A DNA stretch of 20,294 nt. Source: UBA6165 sp044233745 (GTDB taxonomy: Bacteria > Bacteroidota > Bacteroidia > Flavobacteriales_D > Crocinitomicaceae). The notes beneath the pieces were generated by a model that ran no database searches, was not told the origin of the DNA, and was given only the letters and a program-made list of their open reading frames with translations. Positions 1 to 6,942 of this stretch are shown in pieces (position 1 is the first letter of the stretch; every line of letters begins with the position of its first letter). The stretch is from positions 1 to 20,294 of the forward strand of contig JBIIJN010000049.1 of NCBI GenBank assembly GCA_044233745.1. The letters are read 5' to 3'. The translations under genes were made by a program, and so were the position numbers.

Positions 1-752
1 TGACATCATTGACCTTGATTTTTTGTTTGCAAGTAACATTCGCTCAAGACGATTGGAACAAAACCAATGCAAAAGGAGAAAAACACGGTCCATGGAAAGA
101 GTTTTATGAAAACTCAAAAATTCCGCGCTACGAAGGTCAATATGAAAACGGCAAACCTGTGGGCACCTTCAAATACTACTACCCCAACAAAGTAATCAAA
201 GCCGTGATGGTCTTCGACAAAAACCCAGACATCAGTCGCTGCACGATGTACGATGAGAATGGCAAAAAGAACGCCTTCGGCAAATACATCAAAAAGGAAA
301 AAGATTCTGTTTGGACATATTACTCTCCCCCGGGCTTCATCAGTTCTAAAGAAACCTATAAAATGGGGAAATTGAACGGCGAAAAATCAATTTATTTCCC
401 ACCCGCCAACGAAAGGAGCACTGCCCAACAAGCATCGCAGGCCTTCAATTACGTGAATGATTTGCTGAGTGGCACTTTCAAAGAATTTTATCCAGATGGA
501 ATGCTCAAAACAGAAGGGCAATATGTGAACGACAAGATGCATGGCGAGGTAAAAAAATACCATCCCAACGGCAAACTATTCTTCCTTGAACGCTACAAAA
601 ACGGGGTGCGACATGGCTGGTGGCACACCTACAACGAAACAGGAAAAGAAACAGCTCGCACGTATTTCCACAATGGCCAAGAACTCAAAGGCAAGCTCTT
701 GAAACGACACATGGAGAAGTTAAAAGCGCAAGGGATTGACCCGAATAAGTAG
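1..752 (+). CDS. YwqK-type MORN-variant repeat protein, 5' end cut by window edge
   Basis: The reading frame is open from base 3, so the true start lies at or before the window edge. A TTG at position 9 would only give an internal start. If the base before position 1 is A, an ATG would sit exactly across the edge. The visible N-terminus (LTLIFCLQVTFAQ) looks like the end of a signal peptide cleaved before Gln, so the protein is probably exported. The mature part carries several MORN-variant repeats of the form G-x-x-x-G-x-W/F-x-x-[FY]-[YH]-x-[ND]-G: GEKHGPWKEFYEN and GKPVGTFKYYYPN near the N-terminus, and SGTFKEFYPDG, HGEVKKYHPNGK and HGWWHTYNETGK toward the C-terminus. This family is often labelled 'YwqK antitoxin'. 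In Bacteroidota it is common, exported and without a toxin partner, and none is visible here. The function is unknown; a surface or periplasmic beta-repeat scaffold is an inference. Confidence 0.82.
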   Translation, partial: TSLTLIFCLQVTFAQDDWNKTNAKGEKHGPWKEFYENSKIPRYEGQYENGKPVGTFKYYYPNKVIKAVMVFDKNPDISRCTMYDENGKKNAFGKYIKKEKDSVWTYYSPPGFISSKETYKMGKLNGEKSIYFPPANERSTAQQASQAFNYVNDLLSGTFKEFYPDGMLKTEGQYVNDKMHGEVKKYHPNGKLFFLERYKNGVRHGWWHTYNETGKETARTYFHNGQELKGKLLKRHMEKLKAQGIDPNK

Positions 753-824
753 TTGCACTTATTGTGTAATACAACGAGCAATAATCCGCCAACTTTGGCA
801 ATATCGACCTAAAATTTTTCTTCT

Positions 825-900
825 TTGGAGCTATTCCTGCTTTCCGCTTTAGTTCCGCTCAAAAAAGCGGAAGCTGCCGCTGCAATCAGGGCTAGGGGTA
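825..900 (-). repeat. Structured intergenic repeat element (CCTG...CAGG outer stem, GCGGAA hairpin)
   Basis: Read on the minus strand this spacer segment begins around TACCCCTAGCCCTGATTGCA and ends with GGAATAGCTCCAA. An inner hairpin pairs AGCGGAA (866-872) with TTCCGCT (853-859) around a 6-base loop. A second GCGGAA lies just downstream (about 843-848), and CCTG/CAGG segments bracket the whole element. The flanking words TAGCCCTGAT and AATAGCTCC resemble, from memory, a repeat scattered through Bacteroidota intergenic regions; I cannot verify that here. It lies between convergent genes, in the presumed 3' region of the minus-strand gene ending at 962. It could be a terminator or processing structure, an RNA motif, or a mobile short repeat. 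There is a short T-run only in the loop (minus strand), so it is not a classical intrinsic terminator. Confidence 0.5.
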
Positions 901-961
901 CGTCATGGACGAGAAATCCTACTCAACAAAAACACGAATCCATGTGCCACGAGAAAAGAGA

Positions 962-3301
962 CTAGCGTTTCACCAATCTCTCCACAATAACACTTCCATC
1001 ACTCATGCGAACGTGTAGCAAATAAACGCCAGCATCAAAGTTCGATAGATCGATATTGCTTCCAACACCCGAGACAACCACACGTCCGTTCAAATCCAAG
1101 ACCGTCCAATTTTCATGCGTCAAAGCTGTTGAAATTTGGAAAACACCATCTGATGGATTGGGGTAAATAAGCAAACTTGCTCCATTTTGATTGTCCAAAG
1201 AAACCGTATTGGCATTGGAAACTGAGAAATAATCAAACCCTGCTTCTGTAATATTCACCGTAGGAGCAAAATCAGAAATTTGTACCCTAAGTTGCATGTT
1301 AGCAGTGGGAGTGATAAAATCTAAAACACGAATTGACGAAAACACCCATTCACTTTGAGGCGATTCTGGGAAGAACTTTTGTTCAATTGTTACGATCTCT
1401 GAACCATTCGAAAGTCTAATAAAAAGGGTATCGTTTGGTGGAGGATTGGGTCCATGGAAATTATAATACCAAGTCCAATAATTCAAATGCGGGTCGGTGA
1501 AATCTGTTAAGTCAAACGTTGGTGAAATCAAAGTCACTACCCCATTTGTAACCTGATCAAAGTTTGGATTCACACTGCCATTTCCAGTTAAAAAAGCCTT
1601 TTGTCCACAATCCCACAGAGCATCCGCACCCGGCGCACTACCCGACTCAGATGCCACAGGAATTTCTCTTACCCATTGACCAGATTGCGCAGAACTTGTT
1701 GTTGTCCAACCAAAGTCAAATACAAAATCATCGTAATAGCCCTTTTTCAAATGTACTGTAATTGTGCCTGTTTGGTTGTTGATGTTGATATCTTGACAAG
1801 ATGTAATGTAACCCCATTTACCAACTGACACCAAATAATCTTGCTGATAATACAAAGTAACATCAGCCTCGCCCAGACCATTTGTATTTACCAAAGTTTC
1901 ATGTAAAGGCACCTGCAACATTACTTGGGCATCAAAAATCGGATTGTTTGTGCCTTCTTCCAAAACAACGATGTTCAATGGAAAATTGGGAATTGGCACC
2001 ATATTCACATTCAAATTGGTAACCTGTCCTTCGGTTAAGGAAACGGTTTGCGTTTGCGGAAAATAAAGCGGCTTAATGAAATCAACTTGATAATTTCCTT
2101 CTCCAACAATGCCCGTAGCATACTCCCCCGATAAATTTGAAACCTCAGTTTGATTGCTTGAAGAAATAGTTACACTAACACCTTGAAGAGGATTGCCATT
2201 AGAGGCATCAAAAGTTGAGCCTTCCAGATAACTACCTAATTTATAATCAGGTGCAACGATAAAAAGACCATCTTCCATATCACTCACCAAAATCAAATTG
2301 GATGGAAAATACGGAAATGCACCCCAAGCGCCATTGAAAAATGTATTGGCAAAAGGTGAGGTGTCAAAATTCGCGACTTCGATTAAATTGTGCGGACGGC
2401 TTGCATCATGAATCACCACGCCATCTGCATAGTAACTCGTCACAATCCAATTTTGCTTGACATAAACGTTGTGCGGAATTCGGCCCATACCTGGGTTGGA
2501 CTGAACTCGATCCAATTCAAAAATATTGTTGGGGTCCGTAATGTCATAGGACGCAACGTAAGCTCCAGAAACCTCATCGGTAGTGAAGAGCACGGAATTA
2601 TCGTCGCTTTGCCAAGTATTGTGTGTAAAATTATTAGGGGTTGTTCGCGTGCTTATCAACACCGGATTACTGCGATCAGTAATATCCACTACTGAGAAAA
2701 AACCGTCATAAATATGTCCGAGATACATGAAATTACCGCGGGCAAATCCATCGTGAACATACCAATCATCAAAAACGCCAACTTCTGTAGGACTCATAGG
2801 ATTGGTAGTTACATCCAAAATAATCACCCCACCATTTCCTCGATTTGCTCCGGTAATGTAAAGATAACCTTGCTCATCATTGAATAAAGCATGCGCTGTA
2901 ATCCACTGATTTTGGGCGGGTCCGGTATATGTTGCCGTATTCGTGATATTGCCCGCTGGCAAAGGTGAGAGGTCTATAATCAAAAGTCCACTCTCGGCTT
3001 CAGTAGTCACGTATGCGTAATCACCTACAACACGCACCTCACGCCAAATAGACTCCGTTCCTTCATACCAATACACCTCAACGGGATTGGCCGGATCAGC
3101 CAATGAAACAACTGAAACACCTTTGCGCGTTCCCACAACAGCATATTCTATACCTGTTTCATCGACATAACCCCAAACTGAATTGAGCATCGTGCCATGA
3201 AGTTGGGCATAATTCACACGCCCAACAAAAGACATATTGAGCTGAGAAAAAACGAACGTAGAAATAAAAGAAAATAGGAATGTAAAAGTTAGATGTTTCA
3301 T
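962..3301 (-). CDS. T9SS-secreted LVIVP-repeat protein (choice-of-anchor B type) with C-terminal sorting domain
   Basis: This is a 779-aa secreted protein. Residues 1-19 form a signal peptide with predicted cleavage before Q20. Residues of about 40-350 contain repeated beta-propeller blades of the LVIVP / choice-of-anchor B kind: GVSVVSLADPANPVEV, GLLIIDLS, GVIILDVTTNPMSPTEVG and FFSVVDITDRSNPVLI. Next come two carboxypeptidase-regulatory-like Ig domains (YLEGSTFDASNGNPLQGVSV and LNIVVLEEGTNNPIFDAQV), then a jelly-roll-like segment (about 530-695) rich in aromatic and Asn residues. The last 75 residues start with LLIYPNPSDGVFQI and end in a short basic tail, which is a type A T9SS sorting domain. 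The protein is therefore expected at the cell surface or released. Its ligand or substrate is unknown, and no catalytic motif is evident. It is a single gene with its own promoter and sits downstream of truB in the same orientation. Confidence 0.88.
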   Translation of the reverse strand: MKHLTFTFLFSFISTFVFSQLNMSFVGRVNYAQLHGTMLNSVWGYVDETGIEYAVVGTRKGVSVVSLADPANPVEVYWYEGTESIWREVRVVGDYAYVTTEAESGLLIIDLSPLPAGNITNTATYTGPAQNQWITAHALFNDEQGYLYITGANRGNGGVIILDVTTNPMSPTEVGVFDDWYVHDGFARGNFMYLGHIYDGFFSVVDITDRSNPVLISTRTTPNNFTHNTWQSDDNSVLFTTDEVSGAYVASYDITDPNNIFELDRVQSNPGMGRIPHNVYVKQNWIVTSYYADGVVIHDASRPHNLIEVANFDTSPFANTFFNGAWGAFPYFPSNLILVSDMEDGLFIVAPDYKLGSYLEGSTFDASNGNPLQGVSVTISSSNQTEVSNLSGEYATGIVGEGNYQVDFIKPLYFPQTQTVSLTEGQVTNLNVNMVPIPNFPLNIVVLEEGTNNPIFDAQVMLQVPLHETLVNTNGLGEADVTLYYQQDYLVSVGKWGYITSCQDININNQTGTITVHLKKGYYDDFVFDFGWTTTSSAQSGQWVREIPVASESGSAPGADALWDCGQKAFLTGNGSVNPNFDQVTNGVVTLISPTFDLTDFTDPHLNYWTWYYNFHGPNPPPNDTLFIRLSNGSEIVTIEQKFFPESPQSEWVFSSIRVLDFITPTANMQLRVQISDFAPTVNITEAGFDYFSVSNANTVSLDNQNGASLLIYPNPSDGVFQISTALTHENWTVLDLNGRVVVSGVGSNIDLSNFDAGVYLLHVRMSDGSVIVERLVKR

Positions 3302-3321
3302 GATGGCAATGGTTTAAAGAA

Positions 3322-3329
3322 CAAATATA
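3322..3329 (-). promoter_or_regulatory. Bacteroidota-type -7 box TATATTTG
   Basis: On the minus strand TATATTTG matches the TAnnTTTG consensus of the Bacteroidota primary sigma factor and lies 20 bases before the ATG of the T9SS-secreted protein. No good -33 TTG is present; a TTC occurs about 18 bases upstream of the box. This predicts separate transcription of that gene rather than read-through from truB. Confidence 0.5.
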
Positions 3330-3379
3330 GTGAATAACGCGGAGATAGAACTTAAGGTTGTTTATGGATTAAAATAGTG

Positions 3380-4066
3380 CTAACTTATTCGCATTAACTC
3401 CTCCTGAATCCCCTCGGCTTTTCTTGCATTATCCACATGAAAATCCCCAATGCGTGTGCGACGTAGCGCGATTAAAGTACCCAATGAATTCAGCTTCAGA
3501 CCAAAATCGTGCGCGATACTTCTGATATAGGTTCCCTTTGAACAAGAAATACGAAAATGAATTTCGGGAAATTGGCTTGCATCTATATCAAACTCACGAA
3601 TATGAACCAAATTCTGACGCATTTCTGGTGTTTTTCCCTCTCGGGCCATATCGTAAGCGCGTTTTCCGTCAATCTTTTTGGCAGAAAAAATGGGTGGTGT
3701 TTGCAATTGTTCTCCCATAAAACTCAATCGAACTGCTTCTAACAATTCTGACGTGATATGATCAGTAGGCGCTTCTTGGTTGTATTCCGTTTCCAAATCA
3801 TAAGATGGCGTACTTTTCCCCAAGAGAATGGTGCCTGTATATTCCTTTTCTGCTCCCATGAATTGATCGATTTGTTTGGTTGCTTTTCCCGTGCAAATGA
3901 TTAACAAGCCTGTAGCCAAAGGGTCCAAAGTTCCTGCATGACCCACCTTGATGTTTTTCACGCCCAGCTTTTGCTTCAATGCCCAGCGGATTTTGTTGAC
4001 CACATCAAAAGATGTCCAATGATAGGGTTTGTCGATTAATAGTATTTCACCTGCGAGGTAGTCCAT
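3380..4066 (-). CDS. truB: tRNA pseudouridine(55) synthase TruB
   Basis: TruB converts uridine 55 in the T-loop of tRNAs to pseudouridine in the cytoplasm. The 228-aa product starts MDYLAGEILLIDKPYHWTSF, contains the catalytic motif VGHAGTLDPLATG with the nucleophilic aspartate at D48, and later KEYTGTILLG, QTPPIFSAKKIDGKRAYD and SCSKGTYIRSIAHDFG, all family hallmarks. It ends shortly after the catalytic domain and lacks a PUA domain; my recollection is that such short forms are usual in this phylum. It starts 13 bases after the uppP stop and is the last gene of the ftsE-ftsX-DUF3098-uppP-truB operon. No clear terminator hairpin follows it. Confidence 0.96.
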   Translation of the reverse strand: MDYLAGEILLIDKPYHWTSFDVVNKIRWALKQKLGVKNIKVGHAGTLDPLATGLLIICTGKATKQIDQFMGAEKEYTGTILLGKSTPSYDLETEYNQEAPTDHITSELLEAVRLSFMGEQLQTPPIFSAKKIDGKRAYDMAREGKTPEMRQNLVHIREFDIDASQFPEIHFRISCSKGTYIRSIAHDFGLKLNSLGTLIALRRTRIGDFHVDNARKAEGIQEELMRIS

Positions 4067-4079
4067 TGTAACAGAATTA

Positions 4080-4892
4080 TTACGCGAAAAATGCGGCTCC
4101 GATTGAAACCAAGCCTACTACCAAACAATAAACAGCAAAATAACTCAATTTGGCTTTCTTTACAATGCTAATCATCCATTTGCAGGCGAACCACCCCGAT
4201 ACAAAAGCAGCAAAAAAACCGACGATTAGTGGCAAAAACGAGGCATCGCCTATAACTTCGTCGCCTTTCAATACATCAAGGGTTTTCTTGGCCATTACAC
4301 CAAAAATAACGGGAATGACCATCAAAAATGAAAAACGAGCAGCATTTTCACGAGAGAGGCCCGAAATCAATCCGGTTGCAATGGTTGCTCCCGAACGCGA
4401 AATCCCTGGCAAGGTGGCAATGGCTTGTGCAACTCCAACAATAAATGCATGTTTCACGTCAACTTCGCTTTTTCCTTGACTTCGTTTGTGAGAGAAATAA
4501 AGCAATCCGGCAGTAACCAACAAACAAAATCCTACCACGATTAAACCTGAGCTTTGATTTTCGCCAGAGGTAATACTATCAATGGCGTCTTCTAAGTTCA
4601 AACCAACAATTACAGCGGGAATCATAGAAATCAACACAAGCATCGAGAAGTGCGTTCCAGCGTTCCATTTAAACTTCAATACATCTGTAAGAATTTGGGT
4701 AATGTCTTTTCGGAAAACGACAATTGTGCTCAAAGACGTAGCAAAATGAACAACTATGGTAAACAAAAAACCATCATTGCCTTTCACATCAAGCAGCACT
4801 TGTCCGAGAAATAAATGTCCCGAACTGCTGACAGGTAAAAACTCAGTTAGGCCTTGAATTATTCCAAGGATGAGCGCTTCAAGAACCGTCAT
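4080..4892 (-). CDS. uppP: Undecaprenyl-diphosphate phosphatase UppP (BacA)
   Basis: UppP dephosphorylates undecaprenyl pyrophosphate to recycle the lipid carrier for peptidoglycan and other envelope polymers. It is a polytopic inner-membrane enzyme, and its activity also gives bacitracin tolerance. The 270-aa sequence shows both family signatures. One is Q13-x-x-x-E17 followed by FLPVSSSGH with H26. The other is LPGISRSGAT at 161-170, which holds the conserved arginine R166. Length and the series of hydrophobic helices fit the family. The ATG lies 3 bases after the stop of the DUF3098 gene, implying translational coupling. The placement next to FtsEX and DUF3098 ties it to cell-wall growth and division. 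Confidence 0.97.
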   Translation of the reverse strand: MTVLEALILGIIQGLTEFLPVSSSGHLFLGQVLLDVKGNDGFLFTIVVHFATSLSTIVVFRKDITQILTDVLKFKWNAGTHFSMLVLISMIPAVIVGLNLEDAIDSITSGENQSSGLIVVGFCLLVTAGLLYFSHKRSQGKSEVDVKHAFIVGVAQAIATLPGISRSGATIATGLISGLSRENAARFSFLMVIPVIFGVMAKKTLDVLKGDEVIGDASFLPLIVGFFAAFVSGWFACKWMISIVKKAKLSYFAVYCLVVGLVSIGAAFFA

Positions 4893-4895
4893 GGA

Positions 4896-5150
4896 TTAGT
4901 CTTCTTTTGGAGCAGATTTGCTCTTTTTCATGATGGCGTACAAGATAACAATGTAGCCCAAAACAACCAAAGCAGGAGCCAATGTAATGCGTCTGTGGCT
5001 GAATAATTCATCTGCCAAAAACTGGGATTTATCGGCTGAACCGCCCCCAATCATCAAAATAAAACCAAGGATATTGATTGCCAAACCGATAAGCAACCAT
5101 TTGTAATTTTCTTTACCTAAACCGAAAGGAATTGAACTCTTGTTTTCCAT
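4896..5150 (-). CDS. DUF3098 small membrane protein
   Basis: This 84-aa protein has two predicted membrane helices (about 18-36, WLLIGLAINILGFILMIGG, and about 57-74, LAPALVVLGYIVILYAIM) joined by a polar loop with SHRRITLAP, and ends in a charged tail. The residues FGLGKENYKW before helix 1 and GGGSADKSQF after it fit DUF3098, a family I know from Bacteroidota, usually encoded between ftsX and uppP. The function is unknown. Its conserved position suggests an accessory role with FtsEX or the lipid carrier phosphatase, but nothing in the sequence proves this. Confidence 0.88.
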   Translation of the reverse strand: MENKSSIPFGLGKENYKWLLIGLAINILGFILMIGGGSADKSQFLADELFSHRRITLAPALVVLGYIVILYAIMKKSKSAPKED

Positions 5151-5178
5151 ACTTATAGCTCCGTTAATGATGGCGAAG

Positions 5179-6081
5179 TTAATATAAATCGTCCAATCTC
5201 ATGCGCAAATATTTACTCAAGGCAACATTGGTTGCAAAAAGGCAGATCAAAACGCCCAACAAAACAACCGCCCCAAGCAATTTCAACATCAACAAAAAGT
5301 CTATCATGGGAGAAATATCGAAAAGGTAGTTGTTGACCATATAAAGAATGCCAAACAACAAAGCCATGGCGAAAACAGCTGCAACAACACCCTGAACAAT
5401 AGCCATCGTCAAAAATGGTTTGCGAATAAAACTACTTGTGGCGCCAACCAATTGCTGCGTTTTGATAATAAATCGCTGCGAATACAAAGCCAAGCGTATC
5501 GTATTGTTGATAAGCGCAAAAGTGATAATCAGTAATAAAACAGCGATTAACAAAATCAAATAAATCAACTTGTCAAAGCCCAAGTTGACATCATTAAGCA
5601 TTTCACGGTTGAAATTAAATTCTTCCAACTGCGGATAACGATGACGCAAATCGCGCTCCAAAAGCTCAAGTTTTTCAAGAGACGCATAGTCCTCTGTTGG
5701 ACTCAAATTGACGCTAGGTGGAATAGGAATCACATCATCGATTAGGCTCAAATCAACACGAGAAGTGGAATCTTCAGAATCTTCAGATATTTTCTGAAAC
5801 TCTTCCCAAGCGCGCTCGGGCGAAACAAACTCAGCCCGATTCACCCCTTCTATGGCGCGCACATCTTCGGCAATTTGTTTGATATCGTCGGCGTTCAATG
5901 TGGCATCAAAAAACAAGTCAATTTGAATTTGCTCTTTCACTTTTGTTTTCAAGCCATCTACACCCAAAATAATGGTAATTACCAAGCCAAGCAAGGTTAG
6001 CATGAGCGCAACAGTTACAATAATTGACACAAAACTGGTTTGCATGCCGCGGTTGTTATTTTTTCGTTTCAACTTTGCCAT
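5179..6081 (-). CDS. ftsX: Cell division protein FtsX
   Basis: FtsX is the membrane subunit of the FtsEX complex, which uses ATP hydrolysis by FtsE to control peptidoglycan hydrolases across the inner membrane during division. The 300-aa product has a basic cytoplasmic N-terminus (MAKLKRKNNNRG), helix 1 at about 18-40, a periplasmic domain at about 43-168 (QIQIDLFFDATLNADDI, then AIEGVNRAEFVSPERAWEEF), and three more helices at about 171-191, 223-249 and 266-284. This is the classical four-helix FtsX topology. Its ATG overlaps the ftsE stop by one base (TAATG), so translation is coupled. No EnvC-like or NlpC/P60 partner is encoded nearby; the hydrolase or adaptor it controls must be elsewhere. 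Confidence 0.95.
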   Translation of the reverse strand: MAKLKRKNNNRGMQTSFVSIIVTVALMLTLLGLVITIILGVDGLKTKVKEQIQIDLFFDATLNADDIKQIAEDVRAIEGVNRAEFVSPERAWEEFQKISEDSEDSTSRVDLSLIDDVIPIPPSVNLSPTEDYASLEKLELLERDLRHRYPQLEEFNFNREMLNDVNLGFDKLIYLILLIAVLLLIITFALINNTIRLALYSQRFIIKTQQLVGATSSFIRKPFLTMAIVQGVVAAVFAMALLFGILYMVNNYLFDISPMIDFLLMLKLLGAVVLLGVLICLFATNVALSKYLRMRLDDLY

Positions 6082-6800
6082 TACATCATTTTTTGGTCGT
6101 CGAAGGGATTGAAACTGCCCAAAGCATTCAATTCTTCTACTTGATTATTTTCAACCTTCAAAACACGTCCATTGAAGTGTTCGAAAAGCGTAAAATCGTG
6201 CGTTGCCATCACTACCGCCGTTCCTTCCATGGCAATTGCCATCAACAGTCGCATGATTTCTTTAGATGTTTCGGGGTCTAGGTTACCTGTAGGCTCATCC
6301 GCTAAAATAAGTTCAGGATTATTCAGTAAGGCGCGCGCGATAACCACACGCTGCTGCTCTCCGCCAGACAATTGATGCGGCATTTTATAAGCACTATCTT
6401 TCAAACCAACCAATTCCAATACCTCCAATCCGCGAGAAACCATGTCGCGCTTTTTCTTCCATCCCGTAGCTCGCAACACAAAAAGCAGGTTTTCCATCAC
6501 CGAACGGTCCATCAACAATTGAAAATCTTGAAAAACAATGCCAATTTTTCTACGCAGATAAGGCACTTGTCGCGACTTCAATTTATTCAAATCAAAGCCA
6601 ACAACCTCTGCCGAGCCATCTTCTGGCGACAATTCACCATAAAGCATTTTCAATAAACTACTTTTCCCAGATCCCGTTTTCCCGATAAGAAAAACGAATT
6701 GTCCGGCATCAACAGCAAAATTCACATCAAAAAGAACGGTTTGCTCTCCTTGAGAAATTCTGGCATGTTCAACGGCGATAATGGTTTTAGAATTTTCCAC
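6081..6800 (-). CDS. ftsE: Cell division ATP-binding protein FtsE
   Basis: This is the ABC ATPase partner of FtsX. The sequence has Walker A (GKTGSGKSS), a Q-loop (FQDFQLL), the ABC signature LSGGEQQR, Walker B (ELILADEPTG) with D-loop LDPET, and the switch histidine in MATHDF. The chosen start is the GTG at 6800 (MENSKTIIAVEHARIS), giving 239 aa. A longer TTG start at 6830 would add ten residues, but a good -7 promoter box (TACTTTCG, 6805-6812) lies inside that extension. The DNA between 6800 and 6830 is therefore better explained as promoter. If so, the mRNA would begin at or next to the GTG. It is the first gene of the operon running to truB and is divergent from the TPR gene. Confidence 0.93.
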   Translation of the reverse strand: MENSKTIIAVEHARISQGEQTVLFDVNFAVDAGQFVFLIGKTGSGKSSLLKMLYGELSPEDGSAEVVGFDLNKLKSRQVPYLRRKIGIVFQDFQLLMDRSVMENLLFVLRATGWKKKRDMVSRGLEVLELVGLKDSAYKMPHQLSGGEQQRVVIARALLNNPELILADEPTGNLDPETSKEIMRLLMAIAMEGTAVVMATHDFTLFEHFNGRVLKVENNQVEELNALGSFNPFDDQKMM

Positions 6801-6804
6801 GATA

Positions 6805-6812
6805 CGAAAGTA
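6805..6812 (-). promoter_or_regulatory. Candidate -7 box TACTTTCG for the ftsE operon
   Basis: On the minus strand TACTTTCG differs from TAnnTTTG at one base and ends 4 bases before the proposed GTG start of ftsE. A TTTG lies about 15 bases upstream of the box, closer than the usual spacing. If used, transcription would start within a few bases of the start codon. Confidence 0.4.
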
Positions 6813-6903
6813 AAACGCATCATCAAGCAAATGAGCGCCAAAAAGAAATTATCTCAACATTTTGCAGTTCAAAACTTGTTTACCCATCATTAGGCTATGC
6901 TTG

Positions 6904-6911
6904 TATCTTTG
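6904..6911 (+). promoter_or_regulatory. Bacteroidota-type -7 box TATCTTTG upstream of the TPR-barrel pair
   Basis: TATCTTTG matches TAnnTTTG exactly and lies 31 bases before the ATG at 6943. The nearest upstream TTG (6876-6878) is about 25 bases away, longer than the usual spacing, so the -33 element is weak. This box would drive the TPR and barrel genes together. Confidence 0.5.
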
Positions 6912-6942
6912 TAACTAATTTTTTTACCAAAGTTATAGCTTC

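Noticed and set aside
1..752. A toxin-antitoxin module
   Set aside because: Only the YwqK-like repeat suggests it. The protein appears exported and no toxin gene is adjacent.
3302..3379. A terminator after truB
   Set aside because: No stable stem followed by a T-run on the minus strand could be found; only a short AACTTAAGGTT palindrome is present.
6831..6942. A small RNA or riboswitch in the ftsE-TPR divergent spacer
   Set aside because: The spacer is AT-rich with promoter boxes but no convincing stem structure.
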